Assembly (NCBI RefSeq): GCF_004349195.1
Contig: NZ_SMLG01000008.1
Span: 62,001-126,000, forward strand
Origin: Flavobacterium rhamnosiphilum
GTDB taxonomy: Bacteria; Bacteroidota; Bacteroidia; Flavobacteriales; Flavobacteriaceae
Reading direction: 5' to 3'
DNA length: 64,000 nucleotides
Part shown: positions 27,842-37,367 of the stretch, in pieces
Layout: each line of letters starts with the position of its first letter
Position numbering within the stretch: position 1 is the stretch's first letter
Position numbers and translations under genes: made by a program
The notes under the pieces: generated by a model
Database searches by the model: none
Told to the model about the DNA's origin: nothing
What the model saw: only the letters and a program-made list of their open reading frames with translations

Positions 27842-28957
27842 ATGAACTTAAAAATAGCAGTACTTTCAGGAGACGGAATAGGTCCGGAGGTAATCTTACA
27901 AGCAAAAAAAGCGTTGTATGCAATTGGTGTGGTTTTCGATCATGAGTTTGTTTTTGAAGACGCTCTTATTGGTGCTGTTGCTATTGAAAAAACAGGAAAT
28001 CCTTTGCCGGAACAAACATTGAATCTTTGTTTGAACACTGATGCTATATTGTTTGGAGCTATTGATGATTCAAAATACGATACTAATTCAGATTCAAGAT
28101 TACGTCCTATACAAGGATTATTAAAATTGAGACAAGCATTAGGATTGTATGCGAATATAAGACCTATAAAACCTTATAATGACTTATTGGATTTATCTCC
28201 TTTGAAAAGAAAAATAATTGAAGGCGTTGATTTTATAATCTTCAGAGAAATTTCGGGAGGATCCTATTTTAGTGAGAAAAAGATTAATGAACAGGGAACG
28301 TTAGCTTCTGATTTATGTGAATATTCAGAAGAAGAGATTATTAGAATCAGTCATTTGGCTTTTAGAACTGCTCAAAAAAGACAAAAAAAGGTGACTTTGG
28401 TTGACAAAGCCAGTATTCTTGAAACGTCACGATTATGGAGAAAAGTAGTGAAAGAAATTGCAGAAGGATATCCTGATGTAACCTTAGATTTTCTTTTTGT
28501 TGATAATGCTGCGATGCAAATAATCATTAATCCAAAACAATTTGATGTGATTCTGACTGAAAATTTATTTGGCGATATTTTATCTGATGAAGCAAGTGTA
28601 ATTACGGGTTCAATAGGATTATTACCATCAGCATCTTTAGGAAATTCAAATGCTCTTTTTGAACCTATTCACGGTTCCTATCCAGAAGCAAATAGAAAAA
28701 ATATCGCTAATCCTATCGCTTCAATAGTATCAGCGGCGATGCTTTTGGAACATTTTGGTCTTCAAGTCGAATCGCAAAAAGTATACGAAGCAGTACAAAA
28801 AGCAATTGAATTGAATGTCGTCACGGCAGATTTAAATCCCTATTCAAAATTTGGAACAAATGAAGTGGGAGACTTTATTTCAAATTACATTTTAAGTAAA
28901 GACGACCTATATTTTAAAAGTGACAATGTCTATATAGGACAATCAACTATTGTTTAA
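27842..28957 (+). CDS. leuB: 3-isopropylmalate dehydrogenase
   Basis: The 371-residue protein begins KIAVLSGDGIGPEV, the opening of the isocitrate/isopropylmalate dehydrogenase family. It has LRPIQGLLKLRQALGLYANIRP (substrate-binding arginines), FIIFREISGGSYF, the metal-binding NLFGDILSDEASVITGSIGLLPSASLG and the nucleotide loop PIHGSYPEANRKNIANP (the HGSxP motif, here HGSYPEA). It oxidises and decarboxylates 3-isopropylmalate using NAD. leuC and leuD are not in the window. A weak AT-rich terminator follows before the ilv leader. Confidence 0.9.
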   Translation: MNLKIAVLSGDGIGPEVILQAKKALYAIGVVFDHEFVFEDALIGAVAIEKTGNPLPEQTLNLCLNTDAILFGAIDDSKYDTNSDSRLRPIQGLLKLRQALGLYANIRPIKPYNDLLDLSPLKRKIIEGVDFIIFREISGGSYFSEKKINEQGTLASDLCEYSEEEIIRISHLAFRTAQKRQKKVTLVDKASILETSRLWRKVVKEIAEGYPDVTLDFLFVDNAAMQIIINPKQFDVILTENLFGDILSDEASVITGSIGLLPSASLGNSNALFEPIHGSYPEANRKNIANPIASIVSAAMLLEHFGLQVESQKVYEAVQKAIELNVVTADLNPYSKFGTNEVGDFISNYILSKDDLYFKSDNVYIGQSTIV

Positions 28958-28996
28958 CAAGCAATAATCAAAAATGCATTTAATAATTGAAAATGC

Positions 28997-29022
28997 ATAT
29001 AATATTGAGATTATATTTTTTT
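28997..29022 (+). terminator. Weak terminator after leuB
   Basis: ATATAAT (28997-29003) pairs with ATTATAT (29010-29016), followed by a run of Ts to 29022. A second hairpin, ATGCATTT (28974-28981) with AAATGCAT (28991-28998), overlaps its base by two bases. The stem is only A-T pairs, so readthrough is likely. Confidence 0.4.
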
Positions 29023-29039
29023 AGTACTATTTGTTTTTA

Positions 29040-29047
29040 TACTTTTG
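29040..29047 (+). promoter_or_regulatory. -7 box (TACTTTTG) of the ilv operon leader
   Basis: TACTTTTG matches TAnnTTTG. Transcription would start near 29054, about 14 nt before the leader-peptide ATG at 29068. The -33 region is a T-rich stretch without a clear TTTG at the right spacing. Confidence 0.5.
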
Positions 29048-29067
29048 AAGCAAATAAAAATAAAAAA

Positions 29068-29142
29068 ATGCAAATCGTATCTATTATTTCTTCAATTATT
29101 AATGTCAATGTGATTATCACATGTGCAGAGGGAATGGTATAG
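29068..29142 (+). CDS. ilv operon leader peptide (Ile/Val-rich, 24 codons)
   Basis: A small open frame starts at ATG 29068 and stops at TAG 29140-29142. Of 24 codons, seven are Ile and four are Val (11 of 24), concentrated in the first 17 residues (MQIVSIISSIIN, then VNVII). It is followed 20 bp later by a strong terminator hairpin and then ilvD. A hairpin within its 3' half (ATGTGA-TTA-TCACAT, 29108-29122) could act as the pause or competing structure. This is the layout of ribosome-mediated attenuation: starvation for charged tRNA-Ile or tRNA-Val would stall the ribosome and let transcription continue. I did not resolve the antiterminator pairing. Confidence 0.8.
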   Translation: MQIVSIISSIINVNVIITCAEGMV

Positions 29143-29162
29143 ATATAATTAAAAAAATATTT

Positions 29163-29196
29163 AAAACCTCCCAATTATTTTGGGAGGTTTTTTTTT
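29163..29196 (+). terminator. Attenuator terminator before ilvD
   Basis: CCTCCCA (29167-29173) pairs with TGGGAGG (29181-29187), with extra A-T pairs outside, followed by nine Ts (29188-29196). It lies between the leader peptide and ilvD (start 29230), so it would cut transcription of the whole ilvDBNC operon unless overridden. Confidence 0.9.
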
Positions 29197-29229
29197 GGAA
29201 TAAATTTAAAATACAGAAACAATCATATA

Positions 29230-30903
29230 ATGGAATTAAATAAATACAGCAAGACTATTACTCAAGACCAAACGCAACCGGCAGCACAAGCGATGCTTTA
29301 CGGAATTGGTTTAACTGAAGAGGATTTAAAAAAAGCACAGGTAGGAATCGTAAGCATGGGTTACGAAGGAAATACGTGTAACATGCACTTAAATGATCTT
29401 GCAAAAGATGTTAAACAAGGGGTTTGGAATGCTGATTTAGTCGGTTTGATTTTTAATACAATTGGTGTCAGTGACGGTATTTCGAATGGTACAGATGGTA
29501 TGCGCTTTTCTTTAGTATCTCGTGATGTAATTGCGGATTCTATCGAGACAGTAATGGGAGCGCAATGGTATGATAGTTTGATTGCAATTCCAGGTTGTGA
29601 TAAAAATATGCCAGGAGCCTTAATCGCTATGGGAAGAGTAAATCGCCCAGCCATTATGGTTTATGGAGGGTCAATTCACTCTGGAAAATGGAAAGGGGAA
29701 TCTTTGAATATTGTGTCTGCTTTTGAAGCATTAGGAAAAAAATTCCAAAATACTATTTCTGATGAAGATTTTAAAGGAGTTATTCAAAATGCATGCCCAG
29801 GTGCTGGTGCTTGTGGCGGTATGTACACAGCAAATACCATGTCATCAGCTATCGAAGCACTGGGGATGAGTTTACCGTACAGTTCCTCGTATCCCGCTTT
29901 GAGCAAAGAAAAAAGACAAGAATGTCTTGAGGCTGGAAAAGCAATCAGGATACTATTAGAAAAAGATATTAAGCCAAGAGATATTATGACTCGTAAAGCT
30001 TTTGAGAATGCGATTACACTGGTAGCCGTTTTAGGAGGTTCTACAAATGCAGTAATGCACTTAATTGCAATGGCACATTCTGTTGATGTCGAAATTACTT
30101 TGGAAGATTTTCAAGCAATAAGTGATAAAACTCCTGTACTTGCTGATTTAAAACCGAGTGGTAAATACATGATGGAGGATTTACATGATGTTGGAGGTGT
30201 TCCTGCAGTAATGAAATATTTGTTAAAAGAAGGATTTATTCATGGAGACTGTTTAACCGTAACTGGAAAAACAGTTGCCGAAAATTTAGCTTCGGTTCCT
30301 GATTTGAATGATGGACAAGACGTAATTTATGAAATCCAAAAAGCATTAAAACCAACAGGAAATATTCAAATATTATATGGAAACCTTGCTTCTGAAGGAG
30401 CTGTTGCAAAAATAAGCGGTAAAGAAGGAGAATATTTTGAAGGAACTGCTGTTGTTTTTGAAAGTGAATTCGATGTAATTCCAGGTATTCAAGCTGGAAT
30501 GGTAAAACCAGGGGATGTAGTCGTCATCCGATATTGTGGACCAAAAGGCGGTCCTGGGATGCCTGAAATGCTAAAACCAACATCAGCCATTATTGGAGCC
30601 GGATTAGGAAGTAGCGTTGCCCTGATTACTGATGGTAGGTTCTCTGGAGGTTCACATGGATTCGTGGTAGGTCACGTAACACCGGAAGCTTATGATGGTG
30701 GTGGAATTGCACTCGTCAAGAACGGAGATATAATTACCATCGATGCAAAACACAATACGATAAATCTCAAAATTTCTGATGAAGAATTTGCAGCCAGAAA
30801 AGCAAGTTGGGTTCAACCGGCTTTAAAGGCTACTAAAGGAGTTTTGTTAAAATATGCCAGATCCGTCTCAAGTGCATCCACTGGATGTGTAACCGATAAA
30901 TAA
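29230..30903 (+). CDS. ilvD: Dihydroxy-acid dehydratase
   Basis: The 557-residue enzyme dehydrates 2,3-dihydroxy-isovalerate and 2,3-dihydroxy-3-methylvalerate to the oxoacids for valine and isoleucine. The three iron-sulfur cysteines are visible: Cys50 (GNTCNMH), Cys123 ([11 protein letters not shown]) and the Cys in [13 protein letters not shown] near 195. [19 protein letters not shown] near the C-terminus completes the family signature. It is the first structural gene after the attenuator. A perfect 32-bp inverted repeat separates it from ilvB. Confidence 0.96.
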   Translation: MELNKYSKTITQDQTQPAAQAMLYGIGLTEEDLKKAQVGIVSMGYEGNTCNMHLNDLAKDVKQGVWNADLVGLIFNTIGVSDGISNGTDGMRFSLVSRDVIADSIETVMGAQWYDSLIAIPGCDKNMPGALIAMGRVNRPAIMVYGGSIHSGKWKGESLNIVSAFEALGKKFQNTISDEDFKGVIQNACPGAGACGGMYTANTMSSAIEALGMSLPYSSSYPALSKEKRQECLEAGKAIRILLEKDIKPRDIMTRKAFENAITLVAVLGGSTNAVMHLIAMAHSVDVEITLEDFQAISDKTPVLADLKPSGKYMMEDLHDVGGVPAVMKYLLKEGFIHGDCLTVTGKTVAENLASVPDLNDGQDVIYEIQKALKPTGNIQILYGNLASEGAVAKISGKEGEYFEGTAVVFESEFDVIPGIQAGMVKPGDVVVIRYCGPKGGPGMPEMLKPTSAIIGAGLGSSVALITDGRFSGGSHGFVVGHVTPEAYDGGGIALVKNGDIITIDAKHNTINLKISDEEFAARKASWVQPALKATKGVLLKYARSVSSASTGCVTDK

Positions 30904-30904
30904 T

Positions 30905-31017
30905 CCTCCCCCCAACCCCCTCCGAAGGAGGGGGAGTCGAGGCTCAAATATCAGAAGTAAAAAAAACACTCCCATTGCGTTATCCCTCCCCCTCCTTCGG
31001 AGGGGGTTGGGGGGAGG
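30905..31017. repeat. Perfect 32-bp inverted repeat between ilvD and ilvB
   Basis: The arms at 30905-30936 and 30986-31017 are exact inverted copies, C/G-rich (CCTCCCCCCAACCCCC...) in an otherwise AT-rich region. Each arm also contains its own small hairpin (CCCCCTCC-GAAGGAGGGGG). No T-run follows on the plus strand, so it is not a standard terminator. It resembles an intergenic palindromic element inserted inside an operon. Confidence 0.9.
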
Positions 31018-31031
31018 AAAAAAAATGAAAA

Positions 31032-32726
31032 ATGAAAAATAATAAAATATCCGGTGCCGAAGCCGTTATTAGATGCTTATTAGAAGAAGGAGTAGACTTA
31101 GTTTATGGTTATCCCGGTGGAGCTATAATGCCAGTTTATGACGAATTATATAAATTTCAAGATCAATTACAGCATGTTTTAGTACGTCACGAACAAGGCG
31201 CAACTCATGCGGCTCAGGGATTTGCAAGAGCAACAGGAAAAGTGGGAGTTGCAATTGCAACTTCGGGCCCGGGAGCAACAAATTTAGTTACAGGAATTGC
31301 AGATGCGCAAATCGATTCGACTCCTATGGTTTGTATCACGGGACAAGTAGGGAAACATTTATTGGGATCTGATGCATTTCAAGAAACCGATATTATTGGA
31401 ATTTCGACTCCGGTAACCAAATGGAATTACCAGATTACGGAAGCTTCAGAAATTCCTGAAATCATTGCTAAAGCATTTTATATTGCTAAATCAGGTCGAC
31501 CAGGTCCAGTATTAATTGATATTACAAAAAATGCTCAGTTTGACGAAATTGAATTCAGTTATAAAAAATGCACCAGTATTAGAAGTTACAATCCGAAGCC
31601 AACTTTAAATCTTGAAAAAGTGGCAGAAGCGGCGGAATTAATCAATAATGCCAAAAAACCGTACATTATATTTGGACAAGGAGTAATTCTTAGTGAAGCG
31701 GAAGCGGAGTTGAAAGCTTTGGTTGAAAAATCAGGAATTCCGGCTGCTTGGACTATTTTAGGACTTTCAGCAATGCCAACAGATCATCCATTAAATGTAG
31801 GTATGGTGGGAATGCACGGAAATTACGGTCCTAATGTTTTGACAAATGAATGTGATGTTTTAATTGCGCTTGGAATGCGTTTTGACGACCGTGTTACAGG
31901 AAATTTAGCCACTTATGCAAAGCAAGCCAAAGTAATTCACTTTGAAATTGATCCTGCCGAAGTAGATAAGAATGTAAAAACTACTGTAGCTGTTTTGGCT
32001 GACTTAAAAGAGTCTTTAACGGCTTTAATTCCTTTAATCGAAAGCAACTCTCATGAATCTTGGCATAATGAATTTAAAGAGAAATATGAAATTGAATTAG
32101 AAACGGTAATCAATGACGAGTTAAATCCAAAGAAAGAAGGAATTTCTATGGGAGAAACTATTGAAATGATTAACAAGCATTCAAAAGGTGATGCCATTAT
32201 GGTTTCGGATGTGGGACAACACCAAATGTTTGCTTGTCGTTATGCCAAATTCAATTCTACAAAAAGTAATGTAACATCTGGTGGTTTAGGAACTATGGGA
32301 TTTGCATTGCCTGCTGCAATTGGAGCTAAAATGGGAATGCCGGATCGTGAAGTAGTAGCAATTATTGGTGATGGCGGTTTTCAAATGACCATTCAGGAAT
32401 TAGGAACTATTTTTCAAACCAAAGTCCCTGTGAAAATTGTGGTGCTAAACAATGAATTTTTAGGAATGGTACGTCAGTGGCAACAATTGTTTTTTGACAA
32501 AAGATATGCTTCTACGGAAATGATCAATCCTAATTTTATAGCCATTGCCGAAGGCTATTATATCAAAGCGAAAAAAGTAACCAAAAGAGAAGATTTAGAT
32601 GCGGCTGTTGCCGAAATGATGGCTTCAAAAGAATCGTATTTTCTTGAAGTTATGGTAGAAAAAGAAAATAACGTATTCCCAATGATTCCAACAGGAGCAT
32701 CAGTTTCTGATATCCGATTAAGTTAA
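31032..32726 (+). CDS. ilvB: Acetolactate synthase, large (catalytic) subunit
   Basis: The 564-residue thiamine-diphosphate enzyme has VYGYPGGAIMPVYD and the catalytic Glu in LVRHEQGATHAAQGFARATGK (N-terminal domain), a middle domain with LGMRFDDRVTGN, and the C-terminal ThDP motif starting GDGGFQM and ending KIVVLNN. It joins two pyruvates, or pyruvate and 2-oxobutanoate, to start valine/leucine or isoleucine synthesis. The partner regulatory subunit follows after 4 bp. The start at 31032 is the first ATG in frame after the inverted repeat. Confidence 0.96.
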   Translation: MKNNKISGAEAVIRCLLEEGVDLVYGYPGGAIMPVYDELYKFQDQLQHVLVRHEQGATHAAQGFARATGKVGVAIATSGPGATNLVTGIADAQIDSTPMVCITGQVGKHLLGSDAFQETDIIGISTPVTKWNYQITEASEIPEIIAKAFYIAKSGRPGPVLIDITKNAQFDEIEFSYKKCTSIRSYNPKPTLNLEKVAEAAELINNAKKPYIIFGQGVILSEAEAELKALVEKSGIPAAWTILGLSAMPTDHPLNVGMVGMHGNYGPNVLTNECDVLIALGMRFDDRVTGNLATYAKQAKVIHFEIDPAEVDKNVKTTVAVLADLKESLTALIPLIESNSHESWHNEFKEKYEIELETVINDELNPKKEGISMGETIEMINKHSKGDAIMVSDVGQHQMFACRYAKFNSTKSNVTSGGLGTMGFALPAAIGAKMGMPDREVVAIIGDGGFQMTIQELGTIFQTKVPVKIVVLNNEFLGMVRQWQQLFFDKRYASTEMINPNFIAIAEGYYIKAKKVTKREDLDAAVAEMMASKESYFLEVMVEKENNVFPMIPTGASVSDIRLS

Positions 32727-32730
32727 TATT

Positions 32731-33264
32731 ATGGAAAATAAAACATTCACCATTTCTGTTTATTCAGAAAACAACGTTGGCTTATTAAACAGAATATCTG
32801 GAATATTCTTGAAACGCCATATCAATATTTTGAGTTTAAATGTATCCGAATCTGAAATTGAAAATGTTTCAAGATTTATCATTGTAGTGAATACAACCGA
32901 AAAATGGGTGCAAAATATAGTTGGACAAATCGAAAAACAAATCGAAGTCATCAAAGCATTTTATCATATTGACGAAGAAACTATTTTCTTGGAAAATGCA
33001 CTATTCAAAATTGAGTCGAGCTTACTTTTTGATGAAAAACAAATTCAGAATATTATTAAAGAAAGCCACTCCGAAATAGTTACGGTTGCGAGAGACTTTT
33101 TTGTGATTTCAAAATCAGGACAACGTGCTGAAATAGAATCGTTATACGAAAAATTAAAACCTTTTGGAATCATGCAATTTGTGCGTTCCGGAAGAATATC
33201 GGTTTCCAAAGCAAAAATGGAGATTTCAACATTATTAGAAGAACTTAAACAGGAATCTGTTTAA
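32731..33264 (+). CDS. ilvN: Acetolactate synthase, small (regulatory) subunit
   Basis: The 177-residue protein has an N-terminal ACT domain (FTISVYSENNVGLLNRISGIFLKRHINILSLNVS compressed over residues 5-38; key residues are the Asn-Val-Gly-Leu-Leu turn and Arg22) and a C-terminal dimer domain ending IMQFVRSGRISVSKAKME. It activates the large subunit and confers end-product inhibition. It starts 4 bp after ilvB, so translation is coupled. Confidence 0.93.
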   Translation: MENKTFTISVYSENNVGLLNRISGIFLKRHINILSLNVSESEIENVSRFIIVVNTTEKWVQNIVGQIEKQIEVIKAFYHIDEETIFLENALFKIESSLLFDEKQIQNIIKESHSEIVTVARDFFVISKSGQRAEIESLYEKLKPFGIMQFVRSGRISVSKAKMEISTLLEELKQESV

Positions 33265-33313
33265 TTTTTAAACCTATCAATTATAAAATTTTACAATCAT
33301 TAAATAATAAAAA

Positions 33314-34783
33314 ATGGCAAATTATTTCAATTCATTACCACTTAGATTACAATTAGAACAATTAGGCGTATGCGAATTCATGGACCAATCTGAATTTGTA
33401 GACGGAATTAAAGCTTTAGCAGGAAAAAAAGTAGTCATTGTAGGGTGTGGAGCACAAGGTTTGAACCAAGGTTTGAACATGAGAGATTCTGGTTTAGATA
33501 TTTCTTATGCATTGCGTGCCGATGCAATTTCAGAAAAAAGAGCTTCGTTTAAAAATGCTTCTGATAATGGATTCAAAGTGGGAACGTATGAAGAATTAAT
33601 CCCAATGGCTGATTTGGTTTGTAACCTTACACCAGACAAGCAACATACTGCTGTAGTTACAGCGATTATACCTTTGATGAAAAACGGATCAACTTTGGCT
33701 TATTCTCACGGATTCAATATTGTAGAAGAAGGAATGCAAATTCGTAAAGACATCACTGTAATTATGTGTGCGCCAAAATGTCCGGGATCTGAAGTGCGTG
33801 AAGAATATAAAAGAGGTTTTGGTGTGCCAACTTTAATTGCGGTTCACCCTGAAAATAATCCAAATGGAGAAGGATTTGAACAAGCAAAAGCGTATGCAGT
33901 CGCTACTGGTGGTCACAAAGCAGGAGTTTTGAACTCTTCATTTGTTGCCGAAGTAAAATCGGATTTAATGGGAGAACAAACCATTCTTTGTGGAATGTTA
34001 CAAACAGGTTCAATTTTATGTTTTGACAAAATGGTCGAAAAAGGAATTGAGCCAGCGTATGCTTCAAAATTAATTCAATACGGTTGGGAAACAGTAACGG
34101 AAGCCTTGAAACACGGTGGAATTACTAATATGATGGATCGTCTTTCAAATCCTGCAAAAATTGAAGCGTATGAATTGGCAGATGAATTGAAAGACATCAT
34201 GCGCCCATTGTTTCAAAAACATATGGATGATATTATTTCAGGGGAATTTTCAAAAAACATGATGATTGACTGGGCTAATGATGATATCAATTTATTGACT
34301 TGGAGAGCTGCAACTGCAGAAACCAACTTCGAAAAAACAGCGCCAACAGCTGCGCATATTTCAGAACAAGAGTATTTTGATAATGGTGTTTTGATGATTG
34401 CCATGGTAAAAGCAGGTGTAGAATTGGCTTTTGAAACAATGACTCAAACAGGAATTATTGAAGAATCAGCATATTATGAATCTTTGCACGAATTGCCTTT
34501 GATTGCAAATACAGTAGCCAGAAAAAAATTATATGAAATGAACAGAATCATTTCGGATACAGCGGAATACGGTTGTTATTTATTTGACCATGCCTGCAAA
34601 CCATTATTAACGGATTTCATGAAAAAGGTAGGTGCTAATGTAATAGGAAAACCTTTTTCAACTTCAAATGGAGTAGAAAATGCGGTTCTTATTGCTGTAA
34701 ATAAAAGCATTCGTCAACATCCAATTGAAGAAGTAGGTGAGTGGTTGAGAGAATCGATGACCGCTATGAAAAAAATAGGATAA
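33314..34783 (+). CDS. ilvC: Ketol-acid reductoisomerase, class II
   Basis: The 489-residue enzyme has the NADPH loop [22 protein letters not shown] (about 39-60) and the long, duplicated helical knot domain of the class II (E. coli-like) form; class I enzymes are about 330 residues. Metal-binding acidic residues lie in [14 protein letters not shown] (about 217-230). It isomerises and reduces acetolactate or acetohydroxybutyrate. It is the last ilv gene in the operon; a terminator follows only at 35124-35159. Confidence 0.95.
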   Translation: MANYFNSLPLRLQLEQLGVCEFMDQSEFVDGIKALAGKKVVIVGCGAQGLNQGLNMRDSGLDISYALRADAISEKRASFKNASDNGFKVGTYEELIPMADLVCNLTPDKQHTAVVTAIIPLMKNGSTLAYSHGFNIVEEGMQIRKDITVIMCAPKCPGSEVREEYKRGFGVPTLIAVHPENNPNGEGFEQAKAYAVATGGHKAGVLNSSFVAEVKSDLMGEQTILCGMLQTGSILCFDKMVEKGIEPAYASKLIQYGWETVTEALKHGGITNMMDRLSNPAKIEAYELADELKDIMRPLFQKHMDDIISGEFSKNMMIDWANDDINLLTWRAATAETNFEKTAPTAAHISEQEYFDNGVLMIAMVKAGVELAFETMTQTGIIEESAYYESLHELPLIANTVARKKLYEMNRIISDTAEYGCYLFDHACKPLLTDFMKKVGANVIGKPFSTSNGVENAVLIAVNKSIRQHPIEEVGEWLRESMTAMKKIG

Positions 34784-35123
34784 TAAAATAGGAATTACCA
34801 CACAAGAGGGTGTGTTGGGATTAGCACTATATCATTTGATTTCATAATATTTTGAATTAGTTAAAACTTATTAAAAAAGATAAATGGATATGGATGCTTT
34901 TACATTCACACAACTTTAAACGAGCTTAAAGTTGTGTGAAGTAATCCCTATGAAACAGATGGGAAGTAGTAGAAATATCCATGGTTATTTTTTTTAAATA
35001 AATCAGTACAGAAGATTTTAACACTATGAGTTCTTGATTTGAACTGAATTATTTTGGTTAATTATAGTTTAAAAAATTATCGCTTATAGTCTTAAAATAA
35101 TTGTTGTTAAATTTTGTTGATAC
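34784..35123 (+). other. Structured non-coding stretch after ilvC
   Basis: This gap has no convincing gene. It holds a small hairpin CACAC/GTGTG (about 34801-34815). A larger fold follows: an 8-bp outer stem ATGGATAT (34884-34891) with ATATCCAT (34975-34982) encloses a perfect 15-bp hairpin, TTCACACAACTTTAA (34905-34919) with TTAAAGTTGTGTGAA (34926-34940), and a short TCCC/GGGA stem (34945-34964). A T-run (34988-34995) follows five bases after the outer stem. It could be a small RNA, a terminator-like fold or a riboswitch-like element; I recognise no known class. Confidence 0.5.
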
Positions 35124-35159
35124 AAAGGCGAGATGGACTTAAATCTATCTTGCCTTTTT
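35124..35159 (+). terminator. Intrinsic terminator downstream of ilvC
   Basis: AAAGGCGAGATGGA (35124-35137) pairs with TCTATCTTGCCTTT (35144-35157) in a 14-bp stem with two G-U pairs, a 6-nt loop and five Ts. It ends the ilv transcript or a small RNA produced from the gap. Confidence 0.8.
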
Positions 35160-35314
35160 GTATTTTACTTATTTTGTAAAAAACGATAAGAATTAAACGG
35201 ATTACTAATAAAAGCGCTTTTTTATTTGATAATTCATTTTTTTTTGTGGGTATTTATGATTTAAATAATTTTAAGAATAGCGTGAGATTTAATACTTTTA
35301 TAAAAAATAAAAAC

Positions 35315-37222
35315 ATGAGCTACTATAAGATTCAAAATTTAGAACAATATTTTAAACATTATAATAAATCAGTTCGTGAACCAAGAAAATTTTGGGGAAA
35401 AATAGCAGAAGAAAACTTTACCTGGTACCAACAATGGGATAAAGTTGTTGATTTTAATATGGGGGAGGCCGAAGTGAAATGGTTTACAGAAGCAAAAGTA
35501 AATATCGTTAAAAACTGCATTGACAGGCATCTTGCAAAAAGAGGAGAAAAAACGGCCATTATTTTCGAACCCAATGATCCATCAGAAACAGCATTGCATA
35601 TCACCTATAATGAATTGCATCAACGCGTTTGTAAAATGGCAAATGTACTGCGTGAACAAGGAATAAAAAAGGGAGATAGAGTTTGTATCTATTTACCTAT
35701 GATTCCTGAATTAGCCATTACAACTTTGGCTTGCGCCAGAATTGGAGCGATACATTCCGTTGTTTTCGCGGGATTTTCGGCATCAGCAGTGGCAACAAGA
35801 ATAAATGACAGTGATTGTAAAATGGTTATCACATCAGATGGTGGCTATCGCGGTAATAAAACTATCGATTTAAAAGGAATAATTGACGAAGCACTGGTAA
35901 ACTGTCCTGGTGTTTCAAATGTATTGGTTGTCAAAAGAACGAATACTGCCATAAATATGCAAGAAGGTCGTGATCAATGGTTACAACCACTTTTAAACGC
36001 AGCTTCGGACAATAATGTAGCCGAAATTATGGATGCCGAAGATCCTTTGTTTATTCTTTACACTTCCGGTTCTACCGGAAAACCAAAAGGAATGGTGCAT
36101 ACTACAGCAGGTTACATGGTGTATACCGCTTATACTTTTAAAAATGTATTTAATTACGAAGAAAACGATGTTTTTTGGTGTACCGCTGATATTGGTTGGA
36201 TAACCGGACATTCTTACATTCTTTATGGCCCATTATTGAATGGTGCAACAACCGTTATTTTTGAAGGAGTTCCTTCCTATCCAGATTTTAGCCGTTTTTG
36301 GGAAACCATCGAAAAGCATAAAGTGACGCAGTTTTATACGGCGCCAACAGCAATCCGAGCCTTGGCAAAAGAGAGTTTAGATTATGTGCAAAAATATCCT
36401 ATGAAGTCTTTAAAAGTGATAGGATCTGTTGGAGAACCTATTAACGAAGAGGCATGGCACTGGTACAATGATCACGTAGGAGGAAAGCGATGCCCTGTTG
36501 TTGATACGTGGTGGCAGACAGAAACCGGCGGAATAATGATTTCTCCAATTGCCTTTGTAACTCCAACAAAACCTACTTATGCTTCCTTGCCATTACCCGG
36601 AATTCAACCTGTTTTGATGGATGATAAACGCAATGAAATAGAAGGCAATCAGGTTACGGGAAGTCTTTGTATCAAATTTCCTTGGCCTGGAATTGCTAGA
36701 ACCATTTGGGGCGATCATCAACGTTATAAAGACACTTATTTTAGTGCTTTCCCAGGCAAATATTTCACTGGAGACGGTGCTTTGCGTGACGAAGTAGGTT
36801 ATTACAGAATTACGGGACGCGTAGATGATGTAGTGATTGTTTCGGGGCATAATTTAGGAACTGCACCAATTGAAGATGCCATAAATGAACATCCGGCTGT
36901 GGCAGAAAGTGCTATTGTAGGCTTCCCGCATGACATAAAAGGAAATGCTTTGTATGGTTTTGTGATTTTAAAAGAAACCGGAGAATATCGTGATCGAGAA
37001 AATCTAAGCAAGGAAATCAATCAACATATTTCAGACCATATAGGACCAATTGCCAAGTTAGACAAAATTCAATTTGTTTCTGGTTTGCCAAAAACACGCT
37101 CCGGAAAAATCATGCGTAGAATTCTTCGCAAAATAGCTGAAGGGGATTGTTCTAATTTTGGTGATATCTCAACACTTTTAAATCCTGAGATTGTAGAGGA
37201 AATAAAAGAAGGAAAACTATAA
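35315..37222 (+). CDS. acs: Acetyl-CoA synthetase (AMP-forming)
   Basis: The 635-residue enzyme has the adenylate motif ILYTSGSTGKPKGMVHT (about 246-262), VDTWWQTETGG (acyl-pocket Trp and ATP-binding Thr-Glu-Thr) and C-terminal PKTRSGKIMRR with the regulatory/catalytic lysine. It activates acetate to acetyl-CoA through acetyl-AMP. The start MSYYKIQNLEQ at 35315 is preferred to an in-frame start at 35246 because the extra 23 residues are not part of the family and overlap the likely promoter region. A strong terminator follows. Confidence 0.95.
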   Translation: MSYYKIQNLEQYFKHYNKSVREPRKFWGKIAEENFTWYQQWDKVVDFNMGEAEVKWFTEAKVNIVKNCIDRHLAKRGEKTAIIFEPNDPSETALHITYNELHQRVCKMANVLREQGIKKGDRVCIYLPMIPELAITTLACARIGAIHSVVFAGFSASAVATRINDSDCKMVITSDGGYRGNKTIDLKGIIDEALVNCPGVSNVLVVKRTNTAINMQEGRDQWLQPLLNAASDNNVAEIMDAEDPLFILYTSGSTGKPKGMVHTTAGYMVYTAYTFKNVFNYEENDVFWCTADIGWITGHSYILYGPLLNGATTVIFEGVPSYPDFSRFWETIEKHKVTQFYTAPTAIRALAKESLDYVQKYPMKSLKVIGSVGEPINEEAWHWYNDHVGGKRCPVVDTWWQTETGGIMISPIAFVTPTKPTYASLPLPGIQPVLMDDKRNEIEGNQVTGSLCIKFPWPGIARTIWGDHQRYKDTYFSAFPGKYFTGDGALRDEVGYYRITGRVDDVVIVSGHNLGTAPIEDAINEHPAVAESAIVGFPHDIKGNALYGFVILKETGEYRDRENLSKEINQHISDHIGPIAKLDKIQFVSGLPKTRSGKIMRRILRKIAEGDCSNFGDISTLLNPEIVEEIKEGKL

Positions 37223-37229
37223 TTAATTA

Positions 37230-37260
37230 GGAGCCGTTTGTAACAAAACGGCTTTTTTTT
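37230..37260 (+). terminator. Intrinsic terminator of acs
   Basis: AGCCGTTT (37232-37239) pairs with AAACGGCT (37246-37253), followed by eight Ts. It starts 8 bp after the stop codon. Confidence 0.9.
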
Positions 37261-37367
37261 TGAATAAAAACAGGAAAGTAGCGCTTATTTTATATCAAAT
37301 AATTATGTAAGTTTTATATTAAATAATATAGCTGCGTTCTCAAACAAATCCATAAATTTACTTCTCT

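Noticed and set aside
30905-31017. The 32-bp inverted repeat as a transcription terminator of ilvD
   Set aside because: No T-run follows either arm on the plus strand, and ilvB, ilvN and ilvC continue the operon.
34884-34919. Eleven-codon frame within the structured element after ilvC
   Set aside because: No regulatory codon enrichment and the bases are better explained by the stems; no gene directly downstream.
35246-35314. Longer N-terminus of acetyl-CoA synthetase
   Set aside because: The extra 23 residues are outside the family and overlap the likely promoter region of acs.
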